From: an uncultured Pelagibacteraceae bacterium
GTDB taxonomy: Bacteria > Pseudomonadota > Alphaproteobacteria > Pelagibacterales > Pelagibacteraceae
Assembly (NCBI GenBank): GCA_902560015.1
Contig: CACEKA010000002.1
Coordinates: 50,262 to 114,261, forward strand
Direction of reading: 5' to 3'
DNA: 64,000 nt
In this document: positions 1 to 8,125 of the stretch, piece by piece
How positions within the stretch are numbered: the first letter of the stretch is position 1
How the letters are laid out: the number at the start of each line of letters is the position of its first letter
Program-made: the position numbers and the translations under genes
The notes under the pieces: generated by a model
The model's database searches: none
What the model was told of the DNA's origin: nothing
Seen by the model: the letters and a program-made list of their open reading frames with translations, nothing else

Positions 1-2
1 AG

Positions 3-116
3 ATTAATTACGAAGGTGCAACTGGAGTATCTTTTACTAGCGTTGGTGAAGCTGAAGGTTCTTTCTTAGAGCAAGAAATCAAAGGCGGAAAATTTAAAAC
101 AAAAAAACAAAGATAA
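3..116 (+). CDS. C-terminal end of a periplasmic amino-acid/amide ABC binding protein (partial)
   Basis: The window opens inside a gene; only the last 37 codons are visible, ending in TAA at 114-116. The readable tail starts INYEGATGVSFTSVGEAEGS and ends KTKKQR. The YEGATG stretch followed by a short beta-rich tail is typical of the C-terminal lobe of LivK/UrtA-like type I periplasmic binding proteins. It points at two liv-type transporter sets on the opposite strand, and the nearer set (2169-6043) has no binding-protein gene of its own, so this could be its partner; that link is inference. A strong terminator follows 17 bases after the stop. With so little sequence the family call is tentative. 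Confidence 0.55.
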   Translation: MNYEGATGVSFTSVGEAEGSFLEQEIKGGKFKTKKQR

Positions 117-132
117 TTTTTATCTAATAAAA

Positions 133-164
133 AACCCCGGTAATATAAATTACTGGGGTTTTTT
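133..164 (+). terminator. Rho-independent terminator
   Basis: A 12-bp stem (AACCCCGGTAAT / ATTACTGGGGTT, one G-T wobble) with a four-base loop ATAA is followed by TTTT. It sits directly after the partial binding-protein gene. The flanking A-run and T-run make it usable in both directions, so it may also end the long minus-strand run that finishes at 169. Confidence 0.88.
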
Positions 165-168
165 ATGT

Positions 169-930
169 TTAAGTATTTCCCATAATTCTAAAAATACCAA
201 AAATTGAAACAACAATTAAGAAATAAAAAACTACTTTTCTATAGAGTGTTTCTTTACTTTTAACAAAAAATTTATCTCCAATATAAACCCCTATAGGCAA
301 AAGTATAATTAATGGTAAAGTTCTATAGATTGTTGTCATATTCACAATTCCACCAAAAAAACTTAAAACAAATGCATATACATCTGTTAAAAAAAATAAT
401 GCAGCTAAAGATCCTCTTATTACAGCTGGCTGAATACTGGTTACTAATAAAAAGAGTGCCACAGGCATACCACCTAAAGTAGTTAAACCATTTAATGTTC
501 CTGAAATAACTCCAGTTAAAATTTTAGATCCATTATTATTAATTTTTTTATTTACATATCCCTTCATTAATAAAATTGAAAAAAAAATTATTATCAGACA
601 TATATATAGATGAGTAGTTTGTGGAGACAAATACTTTAACAAATACAATCCAATTGGTGAGCCTATTGCCATTCCTAATAAAATTTTTAAAACAAAATTC
701 CAGTCAATTTTGTTCCATACATAAGGGGCCATAAAAATACTTATTAATACTTCAAGAATTAGTATGATTGGTACTATTTCAATAGCTGGCATTACAAAAG
801 AAAATCCGGAAATACATGTTGCTGAAAATCCAAATCCATTAAAACCCCTAATTACAGAAGCTAAAGAAACTGTAAATATAACTAATAAAAATTCTGATAA
901 CGTTAGATTAAGATAATGTAAAATATCCAA
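169..930 (-). CDS. TauE/SafE (TSUP) family membrane carrier
   Basis: A 253-residue integral membrane protein with about eight hydrophobic segments. The early GFNGFGFSA motif in the first membrane segment, repeated in weaker form as GTLNGLTTLGG in the second half, is characteristic of the TauE/SafE/TSUP family, whose members export or take up small organic acids and sulfur compounds such as sulfite or sulfoacetate. The start codon is TTG at 930-928, preceded by an AAGGG ribosome-binding site six bases away, and the gene begins immediately after the MFS stop codon, so it is the last gene of the minus-strand transport run. The substrate cannot be read from sequence; the neighbours suggest an organic anion or amino-acid derivative. 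Confidence 0.8.
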   Translation of the reverse strand: MDILHYLNLTLSEFLLVIFTVSLASVIRGFNGFGFSATCISGFSFVMPAIEIVPIILILEVLISIFMAPYVWNKIDWNFVLKILLGMAIGSPIGLYLLKYLSPQTTHLYICLIIIFFSILLMKGYVNKKINNNGSKILTGVISGTLNGLTTLGGMPVALFLLVTSIQPAVIRGSLAALFFLTDVYAFVLSFFGGIVNMTTIYRTLPLIILLPIGVYIGDKFFVKSKETLYRKVVFYFLIVVSIFGIFRIMGNT

Positions 931-2094
931 TTATTTCCCTTCTTTTAAATCTGCTCTTAAAGTTGAAACAACAATAATAACTAAGAATATTATACAAATT
1001 AAGTTCATTGTTTTCCAACTAGTCAAACTAATAAATACACCTGCAGATAAACTTGCTATAGCTTGAATTGTATAAACAATAAGATCATTAAATCCCTGAG
1101 CTTTGAACTTTTCTTCTTCTCTATAAGATAAAACTAATAAACTAGTCCCTGATATAAATAAAAAATTCCAACCTAAGCCTAAAAAAATTAGAGCAATTAA
1201 ATAATTTAAAAAGTTTTGTTCAAATAGACTTAATAGAATTGTTACTGAAAATAATATTACTCCTGTATACATAATCTTACTGTGGCCAAACTTTTTAATT
1301 AAATTTCCAGTAATTAATGATGGTAAAAACATAGCTGCAATATGCAGTTGAATTACAAATCCTGTTTTAGTTAAACTTATTTTTTCCATTACATGCATAC
1401 TTATTGGCGTAGCTGTCATCAAAAATGACATAACAGCATAAGCAAATGCTGATGCTATTAAAGCTTGTAAAAATCTTGGTTGTGAAATTAAATCTATGTA
1501 ACTTCTGCTACTCTTTTTAATAATACTATTTTTTTTATGACCATCTTTATAAAATAATAAAAAAATAGTTGAAGTTAGCGTTAAAGCTGCAAGAGCAATA
1601 TATGAGCCAACATACAAATGTTGTGAAATTATTGCTTTAGAAATATTTGCTAAATTTGGTCCTAAAAAAGCAGAACCTATGCCAGCTAGCAATATTATAG
1701 ATATTGCTTTTGGAGCCATCTCTTTATCTACAGTTTCAACTGCAGCAAATCGATATTGATGACTAAAAGCTACTCCTGCTCCAATTATAAAACAAGCTAG
1801 GTTAAATAATATAAAACTTTCAATAACAATAGAGTATGCTGCTACTAAGGATGTTATGGAAGTTACGACTGAGGCAAAAATAAACCCTGCTCTTCGTCCT
1901 ATTATGCTCATTAATTTTGCAGCAAAAATTGCAAAAATTGCAGTTCCAACTATTGAAAGTGCCATAGGCAAAGTTGCTAAAGATTTTATTGGGCTAAATT
2001 GAGAGCCAATAATTCCACTTAAAAACACTGTGACAGGTGCAGCTGTAAATGCAAAGATTTGGCTTAAAATTAATAGCCAAAGATTTTTATTCAT
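931..2094 (-). CDS. Major facilitator superfamily transporter
   Basis: A 387-residue protein with about twelve hydrophobic segments and a motif-A-like loop IIGRRAGF between segments 2 and 3, fitting an MFS drug/proton or metabolite antiporter of standard length. The open frame extends 12 codons further to a TTG at 2130, but I chose ATG at 2094: it lies directly before the first membrane segment (MNKNLWLL) and overlaps by one base the stop codon of a 22-codon open frame (TAATG), which suggests translational coupling. Downstream it abuts the TauE-type gene with no gap. The substrate is unknown; sitting at the end of a liv/AzlCD run, it may export or import an amino-acid-related compound, which is inference. 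Confidence 0.78.
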   Translation of the reverse strand: MNKNLWLLILSQIFAFTAAPVTVFLSGIIGSQFSPIKSLATLPMALSIVGTAIFAIFAAKLMSIIGRRAGFIFASVVTSITSLVAAYSIVIESFILFNLACFIIGAGVAFSHQYRFAAVETVDKEMAPKAISIILLAGIGSAFLGPNLANISKAIISQHLYVGSYIALAALTLTSTIFLLFYKDGHKKNSIIKKSSRSYIDLISQPRFLQALIASAFAYAVMSFLMTATPISMHVMEKISLTKTGFVIQLHIAAMFLPSLITGNLIKKFGHSKIMYTGVILFSVTILLSLFEQNFLNYLIALIFLGLGWNFLFISGTSLLVLSYREEEKFKAQGFNDLIVYTIQAIASLSAGVFISLTSWKTMNLICIIFLVIIVVSTLRADLKEGK

Positions 2095-2162
2095 TAAAAC
2101 ATATACTTGTCTGCCATGTACATGGCCCAAGCTATAGCAGCACCTAATATAATATATTTCAT
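2094..2162 (-). CDS. Possible 22-residue membrane peptide
   Basis: Between the permease stop (2169) and the MFS start lies ATG at 2162 followed by 22 codons. The peptide begins MKYIILGAAIAWAMYM, a single short hydrophobic helix, and ends with a charged then hydrophobic tail. It starts six bases after the permease stop and its TAA overlaps the MFS start codon by one base. The tight fit suggests a real coupled small gene or a leader that couples translation across the junction. No clear Shine-Dalgarno sequence precedes it, so the call is tentative. Confidence 0.4.
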   Translation of the reverse strand: MKYIILGAAIAWAMYMADKYMF

Positions 2163-2168
2163 ATTAAA

Positions 2169-3539
2169 TTATTTTATTTCTATTTTTTCAGGAAGTATAC
2201 CTTTTGGTCTGTACCGCATAATTAATAACAAACCAAGACCCATCATCAAGTATCTAAAATAAGGAACACTTTCAATTAAATGAACTTTTAATGCATGGGT
2301 ATCTGACATTCCAGCTGTAAATAAATTTATTAAAAATAAAGCAATTGGTGCAGCTTCAATCCACAAAAACCAAACAGCAAAGCCTCCAAGTATAGCTCCA
2401 AAATTATTACCACTTCCACCAACTATAACCATTACCCAAATTAAGAATGTGTATCTCATAGGTCTATAACTCCCTGGTGTAAATAAACCATCTTGAGTAA
2501 CTAACATAGCTCCAGCTATTCCAACAATGGCTGAGCCTAAAATAAAAATTAACAAATGTTGCTTTACAACATTTTTTCCCATTGCATTAGCAGCTTCTTC
2601 ATTATCTCTTATTGCTCTCATCATTCTTCCCCATGGAGAATAAAGTGCTTTTTGAGTTAAGATCAAAAGAATTATAACAACAACTAAAAACAATCCTGAA
2701 TAACAAAGTTTTACAAAAACTGTTGATCCTTCTATTACTAGTTGATTGAGTGCTACTTGACGATCAGCTAAATTTGAAATTAAAGCTAGTTTTCCAGAAT
2801 TAAATTTTTCAACTAGATTAATAAACCAATCTGTTGTTTGAAGATCAACTTCATATGGGGCTGGCCTTTTTAAACCAATTACATTTTTAACACCTCTGGT
2901 TAACCAATCTTCATGTTTAATTATTGCAATGACAATCTCAGAAATTAATAAAGTAGCTATTGCTAAATAGTCAGCTCTGAGTCCTAAAGCAACTTTTCCA
3001 ACTATAAAAGCTAAACCTCCCGCAAAGAAAGCTCCAACTAGCCATGAAAAAATAATTGGCAGACCTAAACCACCCAAAAAACCTGTTTTAGCAGGATTGA
3101 CTGACTCAATAGCTTCAATTCCAGGTTCAGCAGTTACTCGAAGGATTATAACTCCAGAAATAATAATTGCTGCAATTCCATAAGTTCTAAATTTTGATTT
3201 TTCAAAATTTTTTAAAATGAATCGAATTACTAGCACCATTACTATGATGAGCCATAAGCACATTAATATATCAAAGCCGCCAGCTCGCCATGCTTCCTGT
3301 ATTGGATCGACAGAAATCAAAACTGCTGCTAAACCGCCAAGAGCAGTATAACCCATTATCCCAAAGTTAATTAATCCTGCATAACCCCACTGAATATTTG
3401 CACCCATTGTCATAACTGCTGAAATTAAACATAAATTAAAAATTGATAATGCAATATTCCAAGATTGAAATATTCCAACTAGAATTATTAATCCCATCAT
3501 TATGCTGTAAGCAGCTATTACGTTTAGATTTTTTCTCAA
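2169..3539 (-). CDS. livM: Branched-chain amino acid/amide-type ABC permease (LivM family), second set
   Basis: A 456-residue membrane protein of the LivM/UrtC inner-membrane permease family. The family signature is visible near the C-terminus as MRAIRDNEEAANAMG followed by the glycine-rich GGSGNNFGAILGG helix. The N-terminal part carries extra membrane segments around residues 90-140 and a loop insertion around residues 205-270, which makes it about 100 residues longer than the LivM at 10341. It overlaps the LivH-type gene by four bases, so the two are translated together, and it forms a transporter with the permease and two ATPases encoded upstream at 3536-6043. The substrate is unknown; liv-type systems in this lineage can carry amino acids, urea or amides. 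Confidence 0.85.
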   Translation of the reverse strand: MRKNLNVIAAYSIMMGLIILVGIFQSWNIALSIFNLCLISAVMTMGANIQWGYAGLINFGIMGYTALGGLAAVLISVDPIQEAWRAGGFDILMCLWLIIVMVLVIRFILKNFEKSKFRTYGIAAIIISGVIILRVTAEPGIEAIESVNPAKTGFLGGLGLPIIFSWLVGAFFAGGLAFIVGKVALGLRADYLAIATLLISEIVIAIIKHEDWLTRGVKNVIGLKRPAPYEVDLQTTDWFINLVEKFNSGKLALISNLADRQVALNQLVIEGSTVFVKLCYSGLFLVVVIILLILTQKALYSPWGRMMRAIRDNEEAANAMGKNVVKQHLLIFILGSAIVGIAGAMLVTQDGLFTPGSYRPMRYTFLIWVMVIVGGSGNNFGAILGGFAVWFLWIEAAPIALFLINLFTAGMSDTHALKVHLIESVPYFRYLMMGLGLLLIMRYRPKGILPEKIEIK

Positions 3540-4546
3540 AGTACTTTCCCTTTAAATATTCCTGATGGCCTATAAAGTAACACAATAACTAATATCGAAA
3601 ATGAAACAGCAAATTTATAATCAGTTGAAAGAAGTTGAACTAAACCATCTGGTTCCAAACTTTCAGGTAATATATACATAAAAAACTTTTTATAAGCATA
3701 AGTTAAAAATATTTCAGAAAATGCAATAACATATCCTCCTAAAAAGGCTCCAAATGGATTTCCAATACCCCCTACTATTGCTGCAGCAAATATTGGAAGC
3801 ATGTTGTTAAAGTAAGTGAAGGGCTTAAAACTTTTATCCAAACCATATAATACACCTCCGATTGTCGCTAAAACTCCTGCAATTATCCAAGTAATCATGA
3901 CAATTCTTTTTGGGTCAATCCCTGAAAGTAAAGCTAAGTCTTCGTTATCAGAATAAGCTTTCATACTTTTTCCAGTTTTTGTTTTATTTAAAAACCAAAA
4001 TAACAATGAAACTAATATTACAGTTACAAATATTGTTAAAACCTGAGTAGACTTAATTGCCAATCCTTCATTTAAACCTGTCATTTCTTTAAATTCTCCA
4101 GCTTTAATAATAAATTTTTGTCCATCAAAGAATCTTTGATCAGCTGGTCCAATTATAATTCTAACTACTGCTTGAGTTACAAACATTACTCCAATACTTA
4201 CCATTGCGAGTTGAACTGGAGGACTTTTATTTACTCTATAATATCTAAAAACAAATTTATCAATAAAGAGCATATAAGCGATCATAAACATAATTCCAAA
4301 TGGGATTGCTATTAGCGCTGTAGGTAAAAATCCTAATGAAAAACCTATTGATTGGAAATACCATGTAAATAAAATCGTAACCATTGTTCCAAATGACATC
4401 ATGTCTCCTGTTGCAAAGTTAGCAAATCTTAAAATTCCATAAATTAATGTGACAAAAATTGCACCAAGCGCTAATTGAGATCCATAAGATAACGCAGGAA
4501 TAAATATATAATTTAATAAAAGTATAATTGAATTTAAAATATCCAT
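3536..4546 (-). CDS. livH: Branched-chain amino acid/amide-type ABC permease (LivH family), second set
   Basis: A 336-residue integral membrane protein of the LivH permease family, with the typical ATGDMMSFG segment near the N-terminus and GGIGNPFGAFLGG near the C-terminus. It is about 40 residues longer than the LivH at 11390, mainly through the segment after residue 100 and a longer C-terminal tail. It starts two bases after the ATPase stop at 4548 and ends with a four-base overlap into the LivM-type gene. Together with 2169-3539 it should form the membrane channel of the second liv-type importer. Confidence 0.88.
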   Translation of the reverse strand: MDILNSIILLLNYIFIPALSYGSQLALGAIFVTLIYGILRFANFATGDMMSFGTMVTILFTWYFQSIGFSLGFLPTALIAIPFGIMFMIAYMLFIDKFVFRYYRVNKSPPVQLAMVSIGVMFVTQAVVRIIIGPADQRFFDGQKFIIKAGEFKEMTGLNEGLAIKSTQVLTIFVTVILVSLLFWFLNKTKTGKSMKAYSDNEDLALLSGIDPKRIVMITWIIAGVLATIGGVLYGLDKSFKPFTYFNNMLPIFAAAIVGGIGNPFGAFLGGYVIAFSEIFLTYAYKKFFMYILPESLEPDGLVQLLSTDYKFAVSFSILVIVLLYRPSGIFKGKVL

Positions 4547-4547
4547 A

Positions 4548-5255
4548 TTACCCTCCTAAAAAAGAGCTTCTTACTCTTGGATCGTTTAATAATTCTTGAC
4601 CAGTTCCTGAATAACGGTTTTCTCCAGTAACCAATACATATCCTCGATCAGAAATATTTAAAGCTTGTTTAGCATTTTGTTCTACCATTAAAATTGCTAC
4701 ATTAGTTCTTTTTACTTTTACTATGTGATCAAATAATTCATCCATAACAATAGGTGAAACTCCAGCTGTAGGTTCATCTAACATTAAAACTGTTGGCTTA
4801 ATCATCAAAGCTCTACCTAAAGCAACCTGTTGTCTTTGACCACCAGATAGTTCACCAACTAACTGGCTTCTTTTTTCTTTTAGAATAGGAAAAAGATTGT
4901 AAATTTCCTCAATTACATCTTTTAAATCTATATTCATTAAAAATGCACCCATTTCTAAGTTTTCTTCAACAGTCATTCCTGCAAAAACATTTTTTGTTTG
5001 AGGCACAAAAGATATTCCTTCTTTAACTCTATCCTGAGGAGATAATTTAGAAATATCTCGACCATTAATTTTTACTGAGCCAGATTTCAGATTAAGAAGA
5101 CCTAACATAGCTTTCATGGCTGTAGATTTTCCTGCTCCATTTGGACCAAGAATGGATACTATTTCGCCCTTGTTAACGTTAACGGTACATGAATTGATTA
5201 TATCTGGCCCGTTACCATAACCACCAGTCATTTCATTTCCTTCAAAATAAGCCAT
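4548..5255 (-). CDS. livF: ABC transporter ATPase (LivF family), second set
   Basis: A 235-residue nucleotide-binding subunit. It has Walker A GPNGAGKST, the ABC signature LSGGQRQQ, Walker B VLMLDEPTAG and the VEQNA element in place of a histidine switch, which is the usual form in LivF proteins. The length is standard. It shares one base with the LivG-type gene upstream (5255) and is followed two bases later by the LivH permease, so the order is livG-livF-livH-livM. It drives import of an unidentified amino-acid-like substrate. Confidence 0.9.
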   Translation of the reverse strand: MAYFEGNEMTGGYGNGPDIINSCTVNVNKGEIVSILGPNGAGKSTAMKAMLGLLNLKSGSVKINGRDISKLSPQDRVKEGISFVPQTKNVFAGMTVEENLEMGAFLMNIDLKDVIEEIYNLFPILKEKRSQLVGELSGGQRQQVALGRALMIKPTVLMLDEPTAGVSPIVMDELFDHIVKVKRTNVAILMVEQNAKQALNISDRGYVLVTGENRYSGTGQELLNDPRVRSSFLGG

Positions 5256-6043
5256 TAATTTGTTTCCTTAAGTTTAGACCCTCTACCTAAATAACTCTCA
5301 ATTACTTTTTCATCTTTTTTAGCTTCTTCAACAGAGCCTTCAAATAAAACTGAGCCTTCGGCCATTACAATAACTGGATCACATAATCTACCTATAAAAT
5401 CCATGTCGTGCTCAATCATGCAGAATGTATACCCCTTTTCTTTATTAAGCTTTTCAATTGCAGTCCCAAGATCTTTAAGTAAAGTTCTATTCACTCCTGC
5501 ACCTACTTCATCTAATAACACAAGTTTAGCGTCTACCATCATGGTTCTACCTAGTTCCAACAATTTCTTTTGTCCACCTGATAAATTTCCAGCAAGTTCA
5601 TTTGATAAATGACCTAGATTTAAAAAATCGACAACCTCCTTTGCTTTTTCTTTTATAGTAGCTTCCTCTTCTGCAACAAGTTGTGGTTTTAATAATGCTG
5701 TCATTAACTTTTCGCCTGATTGATTGCCTGGAACCATCATCAAATTTTCTAAAACTGATAAATTTGAAAACTCATGTGCAATTTGAAAAGTTCTAAGTAA
5801 ACCTTTCGAAAATAATTCATAAGAAGGGACATCTGTAATATTTTCTTCATCAAAAGTTACAGCTCCACTTGATGATTTTAAGTTACCAGCAATTAAATTA
5901 AATAAAGTAGTTTTGCCAGATCCATTTGGTCCAATAATACCAGTTATAGTTCCTCTTTTAACATTTAAAGAACAATCAGATACCGCAGCCAAACCACCAA
6001 AATATTTTGATAAATTATTAATTTCTAAAATATTTTCTGACAT
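5255..6043 (-). CDS. livG: ABC transporter ATPase (LivG family), second set
   Basis: A 262-residue nucleotide-binding subunit with Walker A GPNGSGKTT, signature LSGGQKKLLELGR and switch histidine in MIEHDMDF. Walker B reads LVLLDEVGAGVN, with valine-glycine replacing the more common proline-threonine, as is seen in part of the LivG/UrtD branch. It pairs with the LivF-type ATPase that follows with a one-base overlap. A five-base gap separates it from the ProC-like gene upstream, so it belongs to the same long minus-strand run. Confidence 0.9.
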   Translation of the reverse strand: MSENILEINNLSKYFGGLAAVSDCSLNVKRGTITGIIGPNGSGKTTLFNLIAGNLKSSSGAVTFDEENITDVPSYELFSKGLLRTFQIAHEFSNLSVLENLMMVPGNQSGEKLMTALLKPQLVAEEEATIKEKAKEVVDFLNLGHLSNELAGNLSGGQKKLLELGRTMMVDAKLVLLDEVGAGVNRTLLKDLGTAIEKLNKEKGYTFCMIEHDMDFIGRLCDPVIVMAEGSVLFEGSVEEAKKDEKVIESYLGRGSKLKETN

Positions 6044-6048
6044 TAGAA

Positions 6049-6816
6049 TTATTTATTAAGTCTTTTATGAATGCTATTTAAAGTTTTTTCTAATGACTTA
6101 TAAAAACTAGCTTTAGTTAGTTCTCTAACACCTTGTTCATTTAGACCTTGCGGTGTTTGAGACTCTTTTACTAAAAATTTTAAATCTTTTTTAGAATTTA
6201 CAACCGCATCTTCAGATAAAGCCAAGAATAAAGAAGTAATATATTTTTGAGCATTATCTCTTTTTACACCACGTTTAACAAGCCAATCAGTCATAACTCT
6301 TAGCAACTCATAAAAAGGTGCCATCATTCCAGAAGTTGACCAAAAATTAATTGAAGATTTTTCATTTTTAATCTCTACGGTTGTACCTAGTTGATTAAAG
6401 AATTTTTTTACTTTCAAATTAGGTGGACAGATAGGAACTGGTCCTTTTTTTAACGATATTGGAGGTAAAGGTATCGCTCTTACAATCTTTGCTCTAACTT
6501 TAATCATTTTTTTCAATTGAGATAAAGTAATTGTAGAAATAAAACTTATTATAGTTTGTGTTGATCTAAATTTTAAATCTTTAATTATTCTATTTCCTAT
6601 TGTAGGAGTGACAGACAAAAATACCCAGTCACACTTATCAACTATTTGCTGATTTTCTCTAGCAATTATTACTTTTTTAAATTTTTGTTTTAAATTTTTA
6701 GCTATAATTTTGTTTCTTGGCGAAATTATAATTTTTTTAAAATTAATTTTAGACGTACAAATCCCAGCTATTACTGAAGATGCTATTTTACCCGTGCCTA
6801 TAAAACCTAAATTCAT
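6049..6816 (-). CDS. proC: Pyrroline-5-carboxylate reductase-like oxidoreductase
   Basis: A 255-residue protein starting MNLGFIGTGKIASSVIAG, the Rossmann NAD(P)-binding fingerprint of the ProC family. The middle part (IVRAIPLPPISLKKGP) matches the conserved region of ProC where R-A-M-PN is usual, but here the segment is altered to a double-proline form. ProC reduces pyrroline-5-carboxylate to proline. The changed substrate segment, unusually basic composition and position between a glutarate hydroxylase and amino-acid transporters suggest it may act on a related cyclic imine or be a specialised paralogue; that is inference. Start is the ATG directly before the Rossmann motif. Neighbours are csiD/glaH (33 bases upstream) and livG (5 bases downstream). 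Confidence 0.72.
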   Translation of the reverse strand: MNLGFIGTGKIASSVIAGICTSKINFKKIIISPRNKIIAKNLKQKFKKVIIARENQQIVDKCDWVFLSVTPTIGNRIIKDLKFRSTQTIISFISTITLSQLKKMIKVRAKIVRAIPLPPISLKKGPVPICPPNLKVKKFFNQLGTTVEIKNEKSSINFWSTSGMMAPFYELLRVMTDWLVKRGVKRDNAQKYITSLFLALSEDAVVNSKKDLKFLVKESQTPQGLNEQGVRELTKASFYKSLEKTLNSIHKRLNK

Positions 6817-6849
6817 AAATTTTGATTACCTTATATTGATTATATTGAA

Positions 6850-7761
6850 TTAATTAATAAAAAAAGAGCCTCTAATTCTCAATAATTCTCTATTTAATTC
6901 TTTATTTTCTTTGAAAGGTTTTCTTCCATGCAACCAAAAGTAATTATTAGCAATTATAGCAGATCCTACGGGAAGTTTGGTGATAGTTTTATTTTCACTT
7001 TCTTCTAAAGCATCTGATAATCTTTGTAAAAAATTACCTTGTTCCATATTTTTAGGCTCTGGAAATTGATCAATGTAAGAAATATTTGGTTTGCCGTTTT
7101 CATCAGATGAAAAAACTGGATGTTCTACTTTGTAATTTATGTTTTTACTTTTTGGTGAGCCCCAAATAAAATTCTGTTTACCCACAGGATCGTTATACAA
7201 ATCCTCACAGTGTTCCCAATCATCAAGATGCAACATAGCTGTTTCTCCTCCTTCAACATTCTGTTCATTAATTTTCGCCATTAATAACCAGTCGGTAACT
7301 TCTTTTACGTATGTACCATCAGTATGAAGATCCATATTTATATATGCTTTTCTTAGATACGAGTCACTTTGATCTTCGTGTTTAACTGTAAATCTTGCAT
7401 AGTATTTTCCAGCCATAGAGTCATGGTTTGGCATTCCAATTAAATGAGCAATTGCAGTAGAAAGTTTTACTAAAAATTTATCATTAATTTTAGAATTAAC
7501 ATTTTTAGGGCCAATTATAAAACATCCTGTGTCCCTGTCTCTTAATATTTTATTCATTAGTTCGCTTAATTTATTATTAGTTAAATCATCTAAACTTTTT
7601 GCAATAGTAAATCTGGTGAATGGTTTTAGTTCTAATGCAGTTAGATCAAATTTGTTAAAAGGAAAGATTAGTTTTTTTATGATTTCATCGTCTAAACTAA
7701 TATTAATTATTCGTTTTGATTTTTCATGCTCATGTATTTCAAGACCAGCTATATTTTGCAT
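6850..7761 (-). CDS. glaH: CsiD/GlaH-type glutarate 2-hydroxylase (Fe(II)/2-oxoglutarate dioxygenase)
   Basis: A 303-residue enzyme that aligns by eye along its full length with E. coli CsiD/GlaH. Shared blocks are TAIAHLIGMPNHDSMAGKYYA (residues about 102-122), the iron-binding H146-T-D148 in MDLHTDGTYV, LHLDDWEH, YIDQF and the distal iron ligand H278 in WLHGR, with the 2-oxoglutarate-binding arginine near the C-terminus. The known family reaction converts glutarate to L-2-hydroxyglutarate with 2-oxoglutarate and oxygen, a step of lysine/5-aminovalerate breakdown. In E. coli it sits with lhgO and gab genes. Here no lhgO is present in the window and the neighbours are AzlCD, two liv transporters and a ProC-like gene. 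The length is slightly shorter than E. coli CsiD at the C-terminus. Confidence 0.88.
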   Translation of the reverse strand: MQNIAGLEIHEHEKSKRIINISLDDEIIKKLIFPFNKFDLTALELKPFTRFTIAKSLDDLTNNKLSELMNKILRDRDTGCFIIGPKNVNSKINDKFLVKLSTAIAHLIGMPNHDSMAGKYYARFTVKHEDQSDSYLRKAYINMDLHTDGTYVKEVTDWLLMAKINEQNVEGGETAMLHLDDWEHCEDLYNDPVGKQNFIWGSPKSKNINYKVEHPVFSSDENGKPNISYIDQFPEPKNMEQGNFLQRLSDALEESENKTITKLPVGSAIIANNYFWLHGRKPFKENKELNRELLRIRGSFFIN

Positions 7762-7801
7762 AATAAATTTTAAGTTAAGTTTATAAATAAATCAATTTTA
7801 T

Positions 7802-8125
7802 TTAAAAATAATTGCTTAAAATTGCCATACTGACAGCAGAAAAAATAGTTGGATACACATAGTTTTTTTTTGAAATAAAAAAAACAATTAAAGATAAAAT
7901 TACGACAGCTAATCTACTTAAATAACTAGAATCAATTAAAACTCCTACAGGAAAAATAATTGTTCTAGCAATCAGAGCTGCTAATGTTGCATAAGCTAAA
8001 CAATTAAACCATTTAAATAATTTTGATGTTTCTTTAATTCCTTCGGAGCTTACCACACCTAAAAATCTTGATAGAAAAGTTGCAAGTGATGTTAAAAGAA
8101 TTGCATAAATAATATTAGCTGACAT
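7802..8125 (-). CDS. azlD: AzlD-type small subunit of branched-chain amino acid exporter
   Basis: A 107-residue, four-segment hydrophobic protein. Length, hydrophobicity and the N-terminal block with TFLSRFLGVV match the AzlD family, the small partner of AzlC. AzlCD pairs export branched-chain amino acids and their analogues (azaleucine resistance). The gene overlaps azlC by 11 bases, which supports co-translation of the two subunits, and it is followed by the glutarate hydroxylase after a 40-base gap. Confidence 0.85.
   Translation of the reverse strand: MSANIIYAILLTSLATFLSRFLGVVSSEGIKETSKLFKWFNCLAYATLAALIARTIIFPVGVLIDSSYLSRLAVVILSLIVFFISKKNYVYPTIFSAVSMAILSNYF

Noticed and set aside
4118..4315. 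Plus-strand 65-codon frame
   Set aside because: It lies wholly inside the livH-type permease gene on the other strand and its translation has no protein-like pattern.
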